NCBI GenBank assembly: GCA_964462675.1 | Contig: CAYWYS010000012.1 | Span: forward strand, 1-64,000 | Length of the DNA: 64,000 bases | Source of the DNA: XN24 sp964462675 | GTDB taxonomy: Bacteria; Pseudomonadota; Gammaproteobacteria; Steroidobacterales; XN24 | Direction: 5' to 3' | In this document: positions 24,807-32,433 of the stretch, piece by piece | How the letters are laid out: every line of letters begins with the position of its first letter | Position numbering within the stretch: the first letter of the stretch is position 1 | Made by a program: the position numbers and the translations under genes | The notes under the pieces: generated by a model | What the model saw: only the letters and a program-made list of their open reading frames with translations | What the model was told of the DNA's origin: nothing | Databases searched by the model: none

Positions 24807-25578
24807 TGTTCACGCCGCCGTCGACGTACAGCGTGTCGCCGGTCAGGCGACGCGCGTAGGGCGTGGCCAGGTAGGCGCAGGCGAAGCCGACGTCCATGAT
24901 GTCGACGAGTTCGCCGACCGGCGCCTTTGCTGCCGCCTCGCTGAGCAGCAGGTCGAAATCCTTGAGGCCGGATGCCGCGCGGGTCTTCAACGGCCCCGGC
25001 GAGACTGGATGCACCCTGATCCCCCGCGGGCCCAGCTCGTAGGCGAGGTACCGGCAGGCGGCCTCGAGCGCGGCCTTGACCGGCCCCATGACGTTGTAAT
25101 TCGGCACGACCCGGTTGGCGCCGAGATAACTCATCGCGAACATGGTCCCGCCCTCGGTCATCAGCGGTGCGGCGAGCCTTGCCATGCGAATGAACGAGTG
25201 ACAGGAAATGTCCATGGCCTGCTTGAAGCCCTCGGCCGAGCAGTCCAGCAGCCCGCCATCGAGATCTTCCTTCGGCGCCCAGGCGATCGAGTGCACCAGG
25301 ATGTCGAGCCGTCCCCATTGCTCCCTGATCTGCCCGAATACCGACTCCAGCTGGCCGGGCACGGCGACGTCGAGCGGCGCGAAGATCGGCGCGGCGAGTT
25401 GCTGCGCGAGCGGCTCGACGAAGCGCCTGGCCTTGTCGTTCAGGTAGGTAACAGCCACCTCTGCGCCCAGCTCCCGGAACGCGCTGGCGCAGCCGAAGGC
25501 GATGGAGTGCTCGTTGGCGATGCCGGTGACGAGCGCCTTGCGATCCTTCAACACGGGGCGGGGAATGTCGACTGCCAT
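24796..25578 (-). CDS. fabI: Enoyl-[acyl-carrier-protein] reductase (NADH)
   Basis: FabI reduces trans-2-enoyl-ACP in each cycle of fatty acid synthesis. The 260-residue short-chain dehydrogenase shows the FabI-type nucleotide site ALVTGIANEHSIAFGCA, LVHSIAWAPKEDLDGG, and the catalytic YNVMGPVK (Tyr-x6-Lys) preceded by SYLGANRVVPN; the C-terminus ends LYVDGGVNIMA. All catalytic residues are present. It lies 51 bases downstream of the DUF3141 gene on the same strand and may share its transcript. Confidence 0.92.
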   Translation of the reverse strand: MAVDIPRPVLKDRKALVTGIANEHSIAFGCASAFRELGAEVAVTYLNDKARRFVEPLAQQLAAPIFAPLDVAVPGQLESVFGQIREQWGRLDILVHSIAWAPKEDLDGGLLDCSAEGFKQAMDISCHSFIRMARLAAPLMTEGGTMFAMSYLGANRVVPNYNVMGPVKAALEAACRYLAYELGPRGIRVHPVSPGPLKTRAASGLKDFDLLLSEAAAKAPVGELVDIMDVGFACAYLATPYARRLTGDTLYVDGGVNIMA

Positions 25579-25629
25579 GTCGCGTCTCCGATGTGAGGCC
25601 GATGCGGAACCGGGGATACAGGCCCGCGC

Positions 25630-28047
25630 TCAGGGCCGAGGCTTGCGCTTCGCCGGCGCCCGCTTGGCCGGCGCAGCTTTTGCGGCCGCGCGCGTGGCCG
25701 GCGCCGGCCTGGCCAGCGACTTTCTCGCCACCGGCTTTTTCGCGCCGGGGCGGCGCACAGGCGGGACGCCCAGCACCTTTTTTACTGCCGCGATGACCGC
25801 AACGTCATAGTCGCTGACGGCATGTCCGAGCAGGCGCGGATCGGCCCGCAGCTTGCTGGCGAGCATCAGGAAGCGCTGGCGATCCGCCGGGTCCGCCAGC
25901 AGCTTCGGCAGCGTCGCGATCGCCTGCTCGCGCGCATAGCGGACGATGATGTCCTGCTCGCCACGCACGCGGCGGCGCGTGTCCTGCGGCAGGTCCGGCA
26001 ACAGCGCGGCGTACTCTGCCATCAGGTCCCGCTTCAGCTCGAGCGTCGCGAGCGGCACGTACTGGTCGTCGGCCGCGAGCAGGGCGCCCATCCGCGCGAC
26101 TGCTTCCGCGTAGCTGCCGCGCTCGATGGCCGCCAGGGCTTCCTTGACGACGGGCAGCTCGCGCGGATCGGTCCCACCGGCGGCCGGCGCATGCTCGGCG
26201 TGCCGGTCCGCCAGGTACAGCGAGAACATGTTGCCGTAGACCTGGAAAAACACCGCTTCGCTGAGCGCGTCGCGCATGTCGCGGAACAGGTCGAGCGAGG
26301 CCTTGACCAGTTCGGAGTACATCCGTTCCACGCGCCGGCCTGGCGCTTCCGGGCCAAGGGCCTTGCGCTCCGCCCTGATCTTCTCGGCTGCCGGGCCGAG
26401 CCAGCCCATCAGCGGGTTCATGTCGGACAGGCCCCAGCGCTCGACGCGCAGCGGGTGAAGCTCGCGCGAGAGCCTGGCGGTGTAGTCGTTGGCGATCGCC
26501 TGCACGAGCGGCTGCGCGAACAGCTCGTAGGCCCGCTGGTTGAAGTCGGACAGCGCGGCCACTGCCCTGAACGGCTTCTCGTCGGCACGCCGGAAGCGGT
26601 TCAGCCGCTGGCAGATTTCCTCGAGGCTCTTCTCCTCGAAGCGCACGTCATAGACGGGGTTGCCGTCCTGGTCCTGCGTCTCGAGGATCTCCATGCCGTA
26701 CAGACCCGGCGGCAAGGACTCGATCGACTTCAGCACCGAGACGATCTGCGTGTGCTCCCGCTTGGCGACCTTGCCGGACACGAAGATGCCGAGATGACCG
26801 ACGTCCTGGTGCAGCAGGCCGACGATGACCTGGCCGCGCGATTTGATGTCGTAGGTCGATTCGTAGATGTCCGCGACCCAGTTGAAGGCCTGCTGTGGCG
26901 GCGTGATGTTGTCGCCCATCGAGGCGAACAGGACGATCGGGGACTTGACGTCGCGCAGGTCGAATCCCTGGCCCGCGCTGCCCGTGCGGTCGCCGTCCCA
27001 CAGCTTGTTGCCGACGAACAGGTTCTGCGTGATCCACTCGATCTCTTCGCGGTTCATCAGGTAGAAGCCACCCCACCAGCGCTCGAACTCAAGGAATCTC
27101 GGCGGCTCGGTGTCGACGTTCGAGAACACCTGGTAGAACTTGCCCCACAGCGTGTTCGCGGGATTCAGGCTCTCGAAGTTCTGGACCAGCCAGGCGCCGT
27201 CGAACACGCCGTTGCCGATGTCCGCCATCATCGACGCGAGCCAGGTGCCGCCGAGCGCGCCGCCCGCGTAGCGCATCGGGTTGTCGCCTTCGCCCTCGCT
27301 CCAGGCGCCGCCCCAGTAGGACATCGGCGCGCCGTTGATGACGATCGGGCCCATGTCCTCGGGATGCGCCGCGGCGAGCATCATGGCTGCCCAGCCGCCC
27401 TGGCAGTTGCCGACGATCGCCGGCTTCGGGCTGTCGGGATGCAGCTCGCGGACCCGGCGCACGAACCGGGCCTCGGCGGTGCAGACGTCGAGCAGCGTCT
27501 GGCCCGGTTCGGGATGCTGGAAGAACATGATGAAGTAGACCGGGTGGCCGTGGCGCAGCGCGACGCCGACCTGGGAATCGTCCTTGAACCCGCCGATCCC
27601 GGCGCCGTGACCGGCGCGCGGGTCGATGATCACGTATGGGCGCCGCTGCGGGTCCACGGTCACGCCCGCGGGCGGAATGATCCGCAGCAGCGCGTAGTTG
27701 ACGGGCCGCTCGAACTGGCGACCGTCGAGCAGCGTTTCGTATTCGAAGTGCAGTACCGGCGGCAGGCCCTGGCGCTCATGCTCGAGGTACTGCTTGCCGC
27801 GTTGGCGGAGCGTGTCCCAGAACAGCACCGAGCGCTGTGCAAAATCGACGCCGTAACGCGACCACTCGTTCAATGCCTCCCAGGGTGACATCGGCTTGGA
27901 GACGAGCTCGGCGAGTTGTTTCGTATAGGCTTCCTGGACGCGCTCGGTGAAGCGCCGGCGCGCCGCGTTGGCGCGCTTCTGCAGCACCTGCGTGACCTTG
28001 GTGGCGATGTCGTGGCTGCGGCTGAGCTGCTTGCCGATGTCTGTCAC
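25630..28047 (-). CDS. DUF3141 PHA-synthase-like alpha/beta hydrolase with Lys/Ala/Pro tail
   Basis: An 805-residue protein of the DUF3141 family, related to class I/III poly(hydroxyalkanoate) synthases. It has a Cys nucleophile box GNCQGGW (G-x-C-x-G) near residue 210 and an Asp/His-bearing C-terminal half of the hydrolase fold (ASMGDNITPPQQAFNW, HQDVGHLGIFVSG). The long helical C-terminus ends in about 60 residues rich in Lys, Ala, Pro and Arg (KKPVARKSLARPAPATRAAA), resembling the DNA-binding tails of phasin-like proteins. GTG 28047 is chosen because GAGGAA lies seven bases upstream and similarity starts here; the open frame continues another 129 codons without similarity. Its reaction is not established. 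Polymer granule or stress functions are inference. Confidence 0.8.
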   Translation of the reverse strand: MTDIGKQLSRSHDIATKVTQVLQKRANAARRRFTERVQEAYTKQLAELVSKPMSPWEALNEWSRYGVDFAQRSVLFWDTLRQRGKQYLEHERQGLPPVLHFEYETLLDGRQFERPVNYALLRIIPPAGVTVDPQRRPYVIIDPRAGHGAGIGGFKDDSQVGVALRHGHPVYFIMFFQHPEPGQTLLDVCTAEARFVRRVRELHPDSPKPAIVGNCQGGWAAMMLAAAHPEDMGPIVINGAPMSYWGGAWSEGEGDNPMRYAGGALGGTWLASMMADIGNGVFDGAWLVQNFESLNPANTLWGKFYQVFSNVDTEPPRFLEFERWWGGFYLMNREEIEWITQNLFVGNKLWDGDRTGSAGQGFDLRDVKSPIVLFASMGDNITPPQQAFNWVADIYESTYDIKSRGQVIVGLLHQDVGHLGIFVSGKVAKREHTQIVSVLKSIESLPPGLYGMEILETQDQDGNPVYDVRFEEKSLEEICQRLNRFRRADEKPFRAVAALSDFNQRAYELFAQPLVQAIANDYTARLSRELHPLRVERWGLSDMNPLMGWLGPAAEKIRAERKALGPEAPGRRVERMYSELVKASLDLFRDMRDALSEAVFFQVYGNMFSLYLADRHAEHAPAAGGTDPRELPVVKEALAAIERGSYAEAVARMGALLAADDQYVPLATLELKRDLMAEYAALLPDLPQDTRRRVRGEQDIIVRYAREQAIATLPKLLADPADRQRFLMLASKLRADPRLLGHAVSDYDVAVIAAVKKVLGVPPVRRPGAKKPVARKSLARPAPATRAAAKAAPAKRAPAKRKPRP

Positions 28048-28219
28048 AGGGAGTTCCTCGTTGAAGCCACGCGCGCACCGGCACAGCGGTGACGTGCCAG
28101 CATGGCGCAATGCAGCATAGAATAACATTCCGACATGACGATGTCGTGATGGAAAGCCACAGCGAATGACTGGCGGGCAGCGCCAGTGAAGCGTCCGTGA
28201 TTGCCGGCTGATGCGGCGC

Positions 28220-28834
28220 TTAACGCCGCATCTTTCCGACCATGCCGAGAATGTCGTTGAGCGGATTACCGTCGCCGTCGAGATCCAGCATGGCAGCAAG
28301 GCCGCCGGCGCTGCTTCTGCCGCTGCCCGCGGCCTGCGACGGCGCCTGCCCACCGAGCATCTGTCCGAGCATGCCGCCGAGGTCGTTGCCCTGCATGCCT
28401 GTCGCCTGCGCCGGCTGCGCGCCGGCGGCGGCACCCTGCTTGCTCATGAAGCCCGCGACCAGCATCGCGAGCATGGGCAGCATTTTCTGGAGCACGGCCG
28501 GATCGAGCCCGGTCTGGCCGGCCGCATTCTGGGCGACCGTGCGGCTGACATCCTTGGACCCGAAGATCTGGCCGAGTACGTCGTTGCCGTGATTCACGTT
28601 GGTCGGCTTGGCGCTCAGCACTTCGTCCATCAGCCCGCCGCCACCCAGGCGCCCGAGCATACCGGCCAGTCCGGCCAGTCCCGTGGGTTGCGCCTGGGCC
28701 TGGTTCTTGAAGCCGCCCAGGATAGCCGGCAGCAGCGCTGCGGCGCCGTTCTGCGCCTGCGACTCGCTGACGCCGAGCTCGCGCGCGACCGCTTGCAGGC
28801 CCCCCATCTGGTTCAACAGGTCCGTGACTTGCAT
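28220..28834 (-). CDS. DUF937 protein
   Basis: A 204-residue soluble protein with the DUF937 pattern: an N-terminal helical domain (DLLNQMGGLQAVARELGVSESQAQ), ALLPAILGGFKNQ, repeated Gly-rich helices (LAGMLGRLGGGGLMDEVL, LGQIFGSKDVSRTVAQ), PMLAMLVAGFMSKQ and a C-terminal DGDGNPLNDILGMVGK. The family is widespread and of unknown function; the E. coli relative is YidB. It is 172 bases upstream of the DUF3141 gene and on the same strand. Confidence 0.82.
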   Translation of the reverse strand: MQVTDLLNQMGGLQAVARELGVSESQAQNGAAALLPAILGGFKNQAQAQPTGLAGLAGMLGRLGGGGLMDEVLSAKPTNVNHGNDVLGQIFGSKDVSRTVAQNAAGQTGLDPAVLQKMLPMLAMLVAGFMSKQGAAAGAQPAQATGMQGNDLGGMLGQMLGGQAPSQAAGSGRSSAGGLAAMLDLDGDGNPLNDILGMVGKMRR

Positions 28835-28910
28835 GATCTGTTCCTCTGGATTCGTTATCGACGCAGTCTAGCTCGCCGCGATGAAAAATGCCTCGGCCCG
28901 GACCGGTCGA

Positions 28911-29640
28911 CTACGCGGACTGGACCAGCGCGTGCTGAGCAAGCGGGCGGCTCACTGCGAAGTACAGGTCCCATTCCTCGGCGACGCTTCGCAGTGCGTG
29001 CCGCCCGGCCTCCTCGAATACCAGGCCCGAGCCGGCCACGAGGTCCTTGACTGTCCTCGATACCAGTACGCCGCCCGGCCTTGACTTGGCCATGATGCGC
29101 GCCGCGGTGTGGACCGCGATGCCGCCCACTTTTTCGCCCATGAGTTCGCACTCACCGATGTGCACGCCGGCGCGGACTTCGAGGCCGAGCGTGCGCACGA
29201 CGTCGCGGATGGCCAGCGCACAACGCACGCCGCGCCAGTTCCGGTCGCCGAGGCGCTCGGCGTGGGTGGTGGCGGCAACGATGTCGGTGAACAGCTCGGT
29301 GGCCAGGACGCGGTCATGGTCGGGCGCCTCGCGGGTACCGGTAAGGAATTCCTGGATGTGGTCGATCATCGCGGCGCTGTCGCCGGCGTGAAAAAAAATG
29401 GTCTCGGCCGGGCAATTCGATCAGCGTGGCGCCGACGATGTGCTCGGCCAGGTAGCGCCCGTTGCCGACGCGCATGTACCAGTTTTCACTGCGGTGCAGC
29501 ACCAACGTCGGCACGCGGATCGTGCCGATCACCGGGCGTATATCGAGGTCGTAGGTCGACGGATAGATTGCAGCAAATTCGCCGGGACTCATGGCCAGGC
29601 GCTCGAGTCGCGCGCGCCATGACTCGTGGCGGACAGTCCG
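28911..29640 (-). pseudogene. Decayed copy of an alpha/beta-hydrolase-nucleotide cyclase fusion
   Basis: Two out-of-frame pieces together match the C-terminal two-thirds of the intact fusion at 30789-32141. The upstream piece (ARLERLAMSPGEF, IRVPTLVLHRSENWYMRVGNGRYL, ELPGRDHF) is the end of the hydrolase. The downstream piece (AMIDHIQEFLTGTRE, ELFTDIVAATTHAERLGD, VRAGVHIGECELMGEKVGG, VSRTVKDLVAGSGLVFEE) is the cyclase. They are split by a run of eight A at 29391-29398 (T8 on the coding strand); seven would restore the frame. About 37 cyclase residues, including the DTAGDG catalytic segment, are deleted, and the hydrolase nucleophile half is missing. The N-terminal remnant runs into the start region of the + strand gene at 29714. 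It is not functional as either enzyme. Confidence 0.85.
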
Positions 29641-29713
29641 TTGCGTGCCGTACAGACTGTGGCTGGAACCGGGTCCATGGTCTGCCGTTCCTGCGGACTA
29701 TTGGGCCGGGAGC

Positions 29714-30784
29714 TTGCAGAAATATCCTAAAGTCCTGGCGAAACTCGGTTGGCATGGCGCGATTCTCGCTGCCGTGCTCACGGCCGCGTGGCATTTCATT
29801 GACTTCCATGAGTTCGCCCGGGCCGTGACCGGCGTGCACTGGCAGTGGGTCGCGCTCGTGATGGGATTGTCGACCCTGGATCGCTTCCTGATGGCCGGCA
29901 AGTGGCTGCAGCTGCTCCGCTACGTCCGGAGCACCGCGACTTTCGGCGCCGTGCTCGGTGCGTACTACCAGGTGGCCTTTCTCGAGCGGTTCATTCCGAG
30001 CAGCCTGAGCGGCGACGCGCTGCGTGCGGTGCTGATTTCCAGGCGCTTCCACGAAACCAACGGCGTGCTGGCCACGATGGTCGTGGAGAAACTGGTGGCG
30101 ATGCTTGCCGCAATCGTGCTGGCACTGTTCGGCCTGGGCCTGCTGCTCACGCAGCGCTACGGCCTGGAACAGTGGTGGCTGTTCGCGCTGGTGCCCTCGC
30201 TGCTGCTCGCGGCTGTTGCCGGCCTGGCGATCTCACTGCATCGCCCCTTGGCAAGCTGGCTCATTCACCTGCTGCCGGCGCGCGTGCGGCCAGTGCTCAC
30301 CGGCATTTACGCCCACTATTCGAGCTTCCGCGACGCACCGCGGATACTCAGCCGGCATTTTCTCTTCTGCATCGTCGAGCAGGTCGTGCAGGTATTGATG
30401 TGGCTGGGCGCCGCGCTGGCCATCGGCGTCGAGACGCCCGTGATCATGCTGTTTGCCGCCTTGTCGGTCGCGCAGTGTGTCCGCAAGTTCGCCATGCTCC
30501 TCGACGGCTGGCTGCTCGGCGAGTTCTCGGTGGTGATGGTCGCGTCAATGTTCGGTGTGCCCCAGACGCAGGCGTTCACCTTCTCCATCCTCGCCCACGC
30601 ATGCGTGGTCATCGCTTCGCTGCCCGGCGCGTTCCTGTTCAGCTCTTCTGCCATACGCCTGGCGGAGATCCGCTCCGCTCGACCAACGTTCACTGCGAGC
30701 CGCGTGGCCGACCCTTACCTGATACAAACATCAGGGCTGCGACCGCGAGAAGTCTATATGCCAGCGCCTGGACCGGGCCGCTGA
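29714..30784 (+). CDS. Lysylphosphatidylglycerol-synthase-type membrane protein (UPF0104)
   Basis: About 356 residues of mostly membrane helices. AAWHFIDFHEF, STLDRFLMAGKWLQLLRYV, AYYQVAFLERFIPSSLSGDALRA and NGVLATMVVEKLVAMLAAIVL match the LPG_synthase_TM family, whose flippase-like domain is found in MprF and in stand-alone lipid or glycolipid proteins. No catalytic LPG synthase domain is attached. The start is uncertain: TTG 29714 begins just before similarity, while the frame is open to 29591 across the decayed gene on the other strand. It sits between the broken and intact hydrolase-cyclase genes and converges on the latter. Confidence 0.68.
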   Translation: MQKYPKVLAKLGWHGAILAAVLTAAWHFIDFHEFARAVTGVHWQWVALVMGLSTLDRFLMAGKWLQLLRYVRSTATFGAVLGAYYQVAFLERFIPSSLSGDALRAVLISRRFHETNGVLATMVVEKLVAMLAAIVLALFGLGLLLTQRYGLEQWWLFALVPSLLLAAVAGLAISLHRPLASWLIHLLPARVRPVLTGIYAHYSSFRDAPRILSRHFLFCIVEQVVQVLMWLGAALAIGVETPVIMLFAALSVAQCVRKFAMLLDGWLLGEFSVVMVASMFGVPQTQAFTFSILAHACVVIASLPGAFLFSSSAIRLAEIRSARPTFTASRVADPYLIQTSGLRPREVYMPAPGPGR

Positions 30785-30788
30785 CCGG

Positions 30789-32141
30789 CTAGCCTGTCGG
30801 CCGAGCCCCCCGGTTGACGAACAGCCGCCACTGCTCCGGCACACCCTTGAGCGTGCGCAGCCCGAGATCCTCGAACTGCAAGCCTGATCCCGCCACCAGA
30901 TCCTTGACGGTCGATGTCACCAGCACTTGCCCGGGTTCTGCCGCCGCGGCCACGCGCGCACCCAGGTGCACGGCGATCCCGCTGTACTTATCGCCGAACA
31001 CCTCGCATTCGCCGGTGTGCACGCCCACCCTCAGCGGCAAACCTATCGATTGTGCCTCGTCGGCCAGCGCGGCACCGCAACGCACGGCGCGCGCCGGACC
31101 GTCGAACGCGGCAAAGAGGCCATCGCCGGCAGTGTCCAGGAGACGCCCGCGAAAATGGCGCAACTTGTCCTCTGCCAATGCATAGAATCTCAACAACAGC
31201 TCTTTCCACTCGTGGTCGCCCAGCTCGGCCGCGCGCCGGGTCGAATCGGCGATGTCGCAAAAGAGAATGGTCGTCAGGATTCGATCAGACTCCGGCGCAG
31301 CACGCTCGCCGGTGAGAAACTGGCGCACCTCGCCGAGCAACGCATCCACGTCCCCCAGCCACAGCAAGTGGTCGTCCCCGGGCAGCTCGACGTATTTCGC
31401 GCCCGCAATGCGCCCGGCCAGGTAACGCGCGTTCCCCACCCGTACTGGCTGGTCTCCAGCGCGATGCAGGATCAGCGTCGGGACCCGAATGGCAGGAAGC
31501 ACGTGCCGCACATCGGTCTCCGCCAGCAGCCCGAACAGCTTGCGCGCCGTGCCGGGGCTCATCGCCATGCGTTCCAGCCGGGCAAGATTGCGCATGACGG
31601 CGGCATCGGTCACCAGGCTTGGCGCAAACTGGCGGGATGGCTCGCCGGACCCCCAGGCACGCTCGAGCCCGGCCATCCAGCGCTGGTTCACCTCGGGCGG
31701 CATGCCATGCGGGTAATCGTCGGCGCGGGTGAAGCGCGCGAATGTACCGTACAGCACGAGCGCCTGCACGCGATCGGGATAGGTGGCGGCGAACATCATC
31801 GCCATCGGTCCGCCTTCCGATATACCCCAGATGACCGCGCGCTCCCAGCCGGCAGCATCGATCACCGCCCGCACGTCATCCATGCGCTCCTCGAGCGTCG
31901 GCGGATTGGCGACCGGGTCCGACAGCCCGGTGCCGCGCCGATCGAGCACGATGACGCGCGCGAACTGCGCCAGCTTGACCCCGAACGCGGCGAATTCCCG
32001 CAGTGTCCAGATGTTTTCGACGTGCGACGCCCAACCCGGGATCAGCACGAGCCGCAGGTCGCCCGCGCCGAACTCCTGGTAAGCGATGTTGAGTTCACCG
32101 CTCTTGGCGTAGCGCGTTTCTATCCCGCTGATGTCAAGCAT
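30789..32141 (-). CDS. Alpha/beta hydrolase fused to a class III nucleotide cyclase
   Basis: A 450-residue two-domain protein. Residues 1-270 are an alpha/beta hydrolase with nucleophile GISEGG (near 128), acid in HRAGDQPV and His in GDDHLLW. Residues about 285-445 are a class III adenylate/guanylate cyclase domain with both metal-binding Asp sites (TILFCDIADST and LLDTAGDGLFAAFDG), GVHTGECEVFGDKYSGIAV and VKDLVAGSG. Such fusions are known in actinobacteria and some proteobacteria; the hydrolase substrate is not known, and the idea that it senses or processes a ligand is inference. ATG 32141 is 83 bases from the tRNA-Leu 3' end. The decayed relative at 28911-29640 suggests a past duplication. 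Confidence 0.87.
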   Translation of the reverse strand: MLDISGIETRYAKSGELNIAYQEFGAGDLRLVLIPGWASHVENIWTLREFAAFGVKLAQFARVIVLDRRGTGLSDPVANPPTLEERMDDVRAVIDAAGWERAVIWGISEGGPMAMMFAATYPDRVQALVLYGTFARFTRADDYPHGMPPEVNQRWMAGLERAWGSGEPSRQFAPSLVTDAAVMRNLARLERMAMSPGTARKLFGLLAETDVRHVLPAIRVPTLILHRAGDQPVRVGNARYLAGRIAGAKYVELPGDDHLLWLGDVDALLGEVRQFLTGERAAPESDRILTTILFCDIADSTRRAAELGDHEWKELLLRFYALAEDKLRHFRGRLLDTAGDGLFAAFDGPARAVRCGAALADEAQSIGLPLRVGVHTGECEVFGDKYSGIAVHLGARVAAAAEPGQVLVTSTVKDLVAGSGLQFEDLGLRTLKGVPEQWRLFVNRGARPTG

Positions 32142-32154
32142 GGGCTTGATTTAA

Positions 32155-32183
32155 GCACACGGAGCGGCGGGCGATACGTGTGC
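32155..32183 (-). terminator. Candidate stem-loop after tRNA-Leu
   Basis: On the minus strand GCACACG (32177-32183) pairs perfectly with CGTGTGC (32155-32161) across a 15-base loop, followed by TTAAAT. It lies 41 bases downstream of the tRNA 3' end and 14 bases before the next gene start, so it may end or process the tRNA transcript. The T tract is weak. Confidence 0.3.
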
Positions 32184-32223
32184 AGGGTGGCAGCGCCTGT
32201 GCGAACGCCGCGGCGAGCCCAAG

Positions 32224-32310
<87 letters not shown>

Positions 32311-32351
32311 ACGAGGCATCGGCAGGGGAACCCTGCCCGAACGGGACGCGC

Positions 32352-32380
32352 AGGATACGGCTGGCGTGTATCCTTGTCAA
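32352..32380 (-). promoter_or_regulatory. Strong sigma-70 promoter of tRNA-Leu
   Basis: A perfect -35, TTGACA (32375-32380 on the complementary strand), lies 17 bases from TATCCT (32352-32357). The bases after the -10 (GCGCGTCCCG) are GC-rich, as expected for stringent control. The expected leader is about 35 bases. Confidence 0.85.
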
Positions 32381-32433
32381 CGCGGCCGGGATGGTTCCCG
32401 CGCCGTCTCAAACCACACTTCCCAGGGGCTGAC

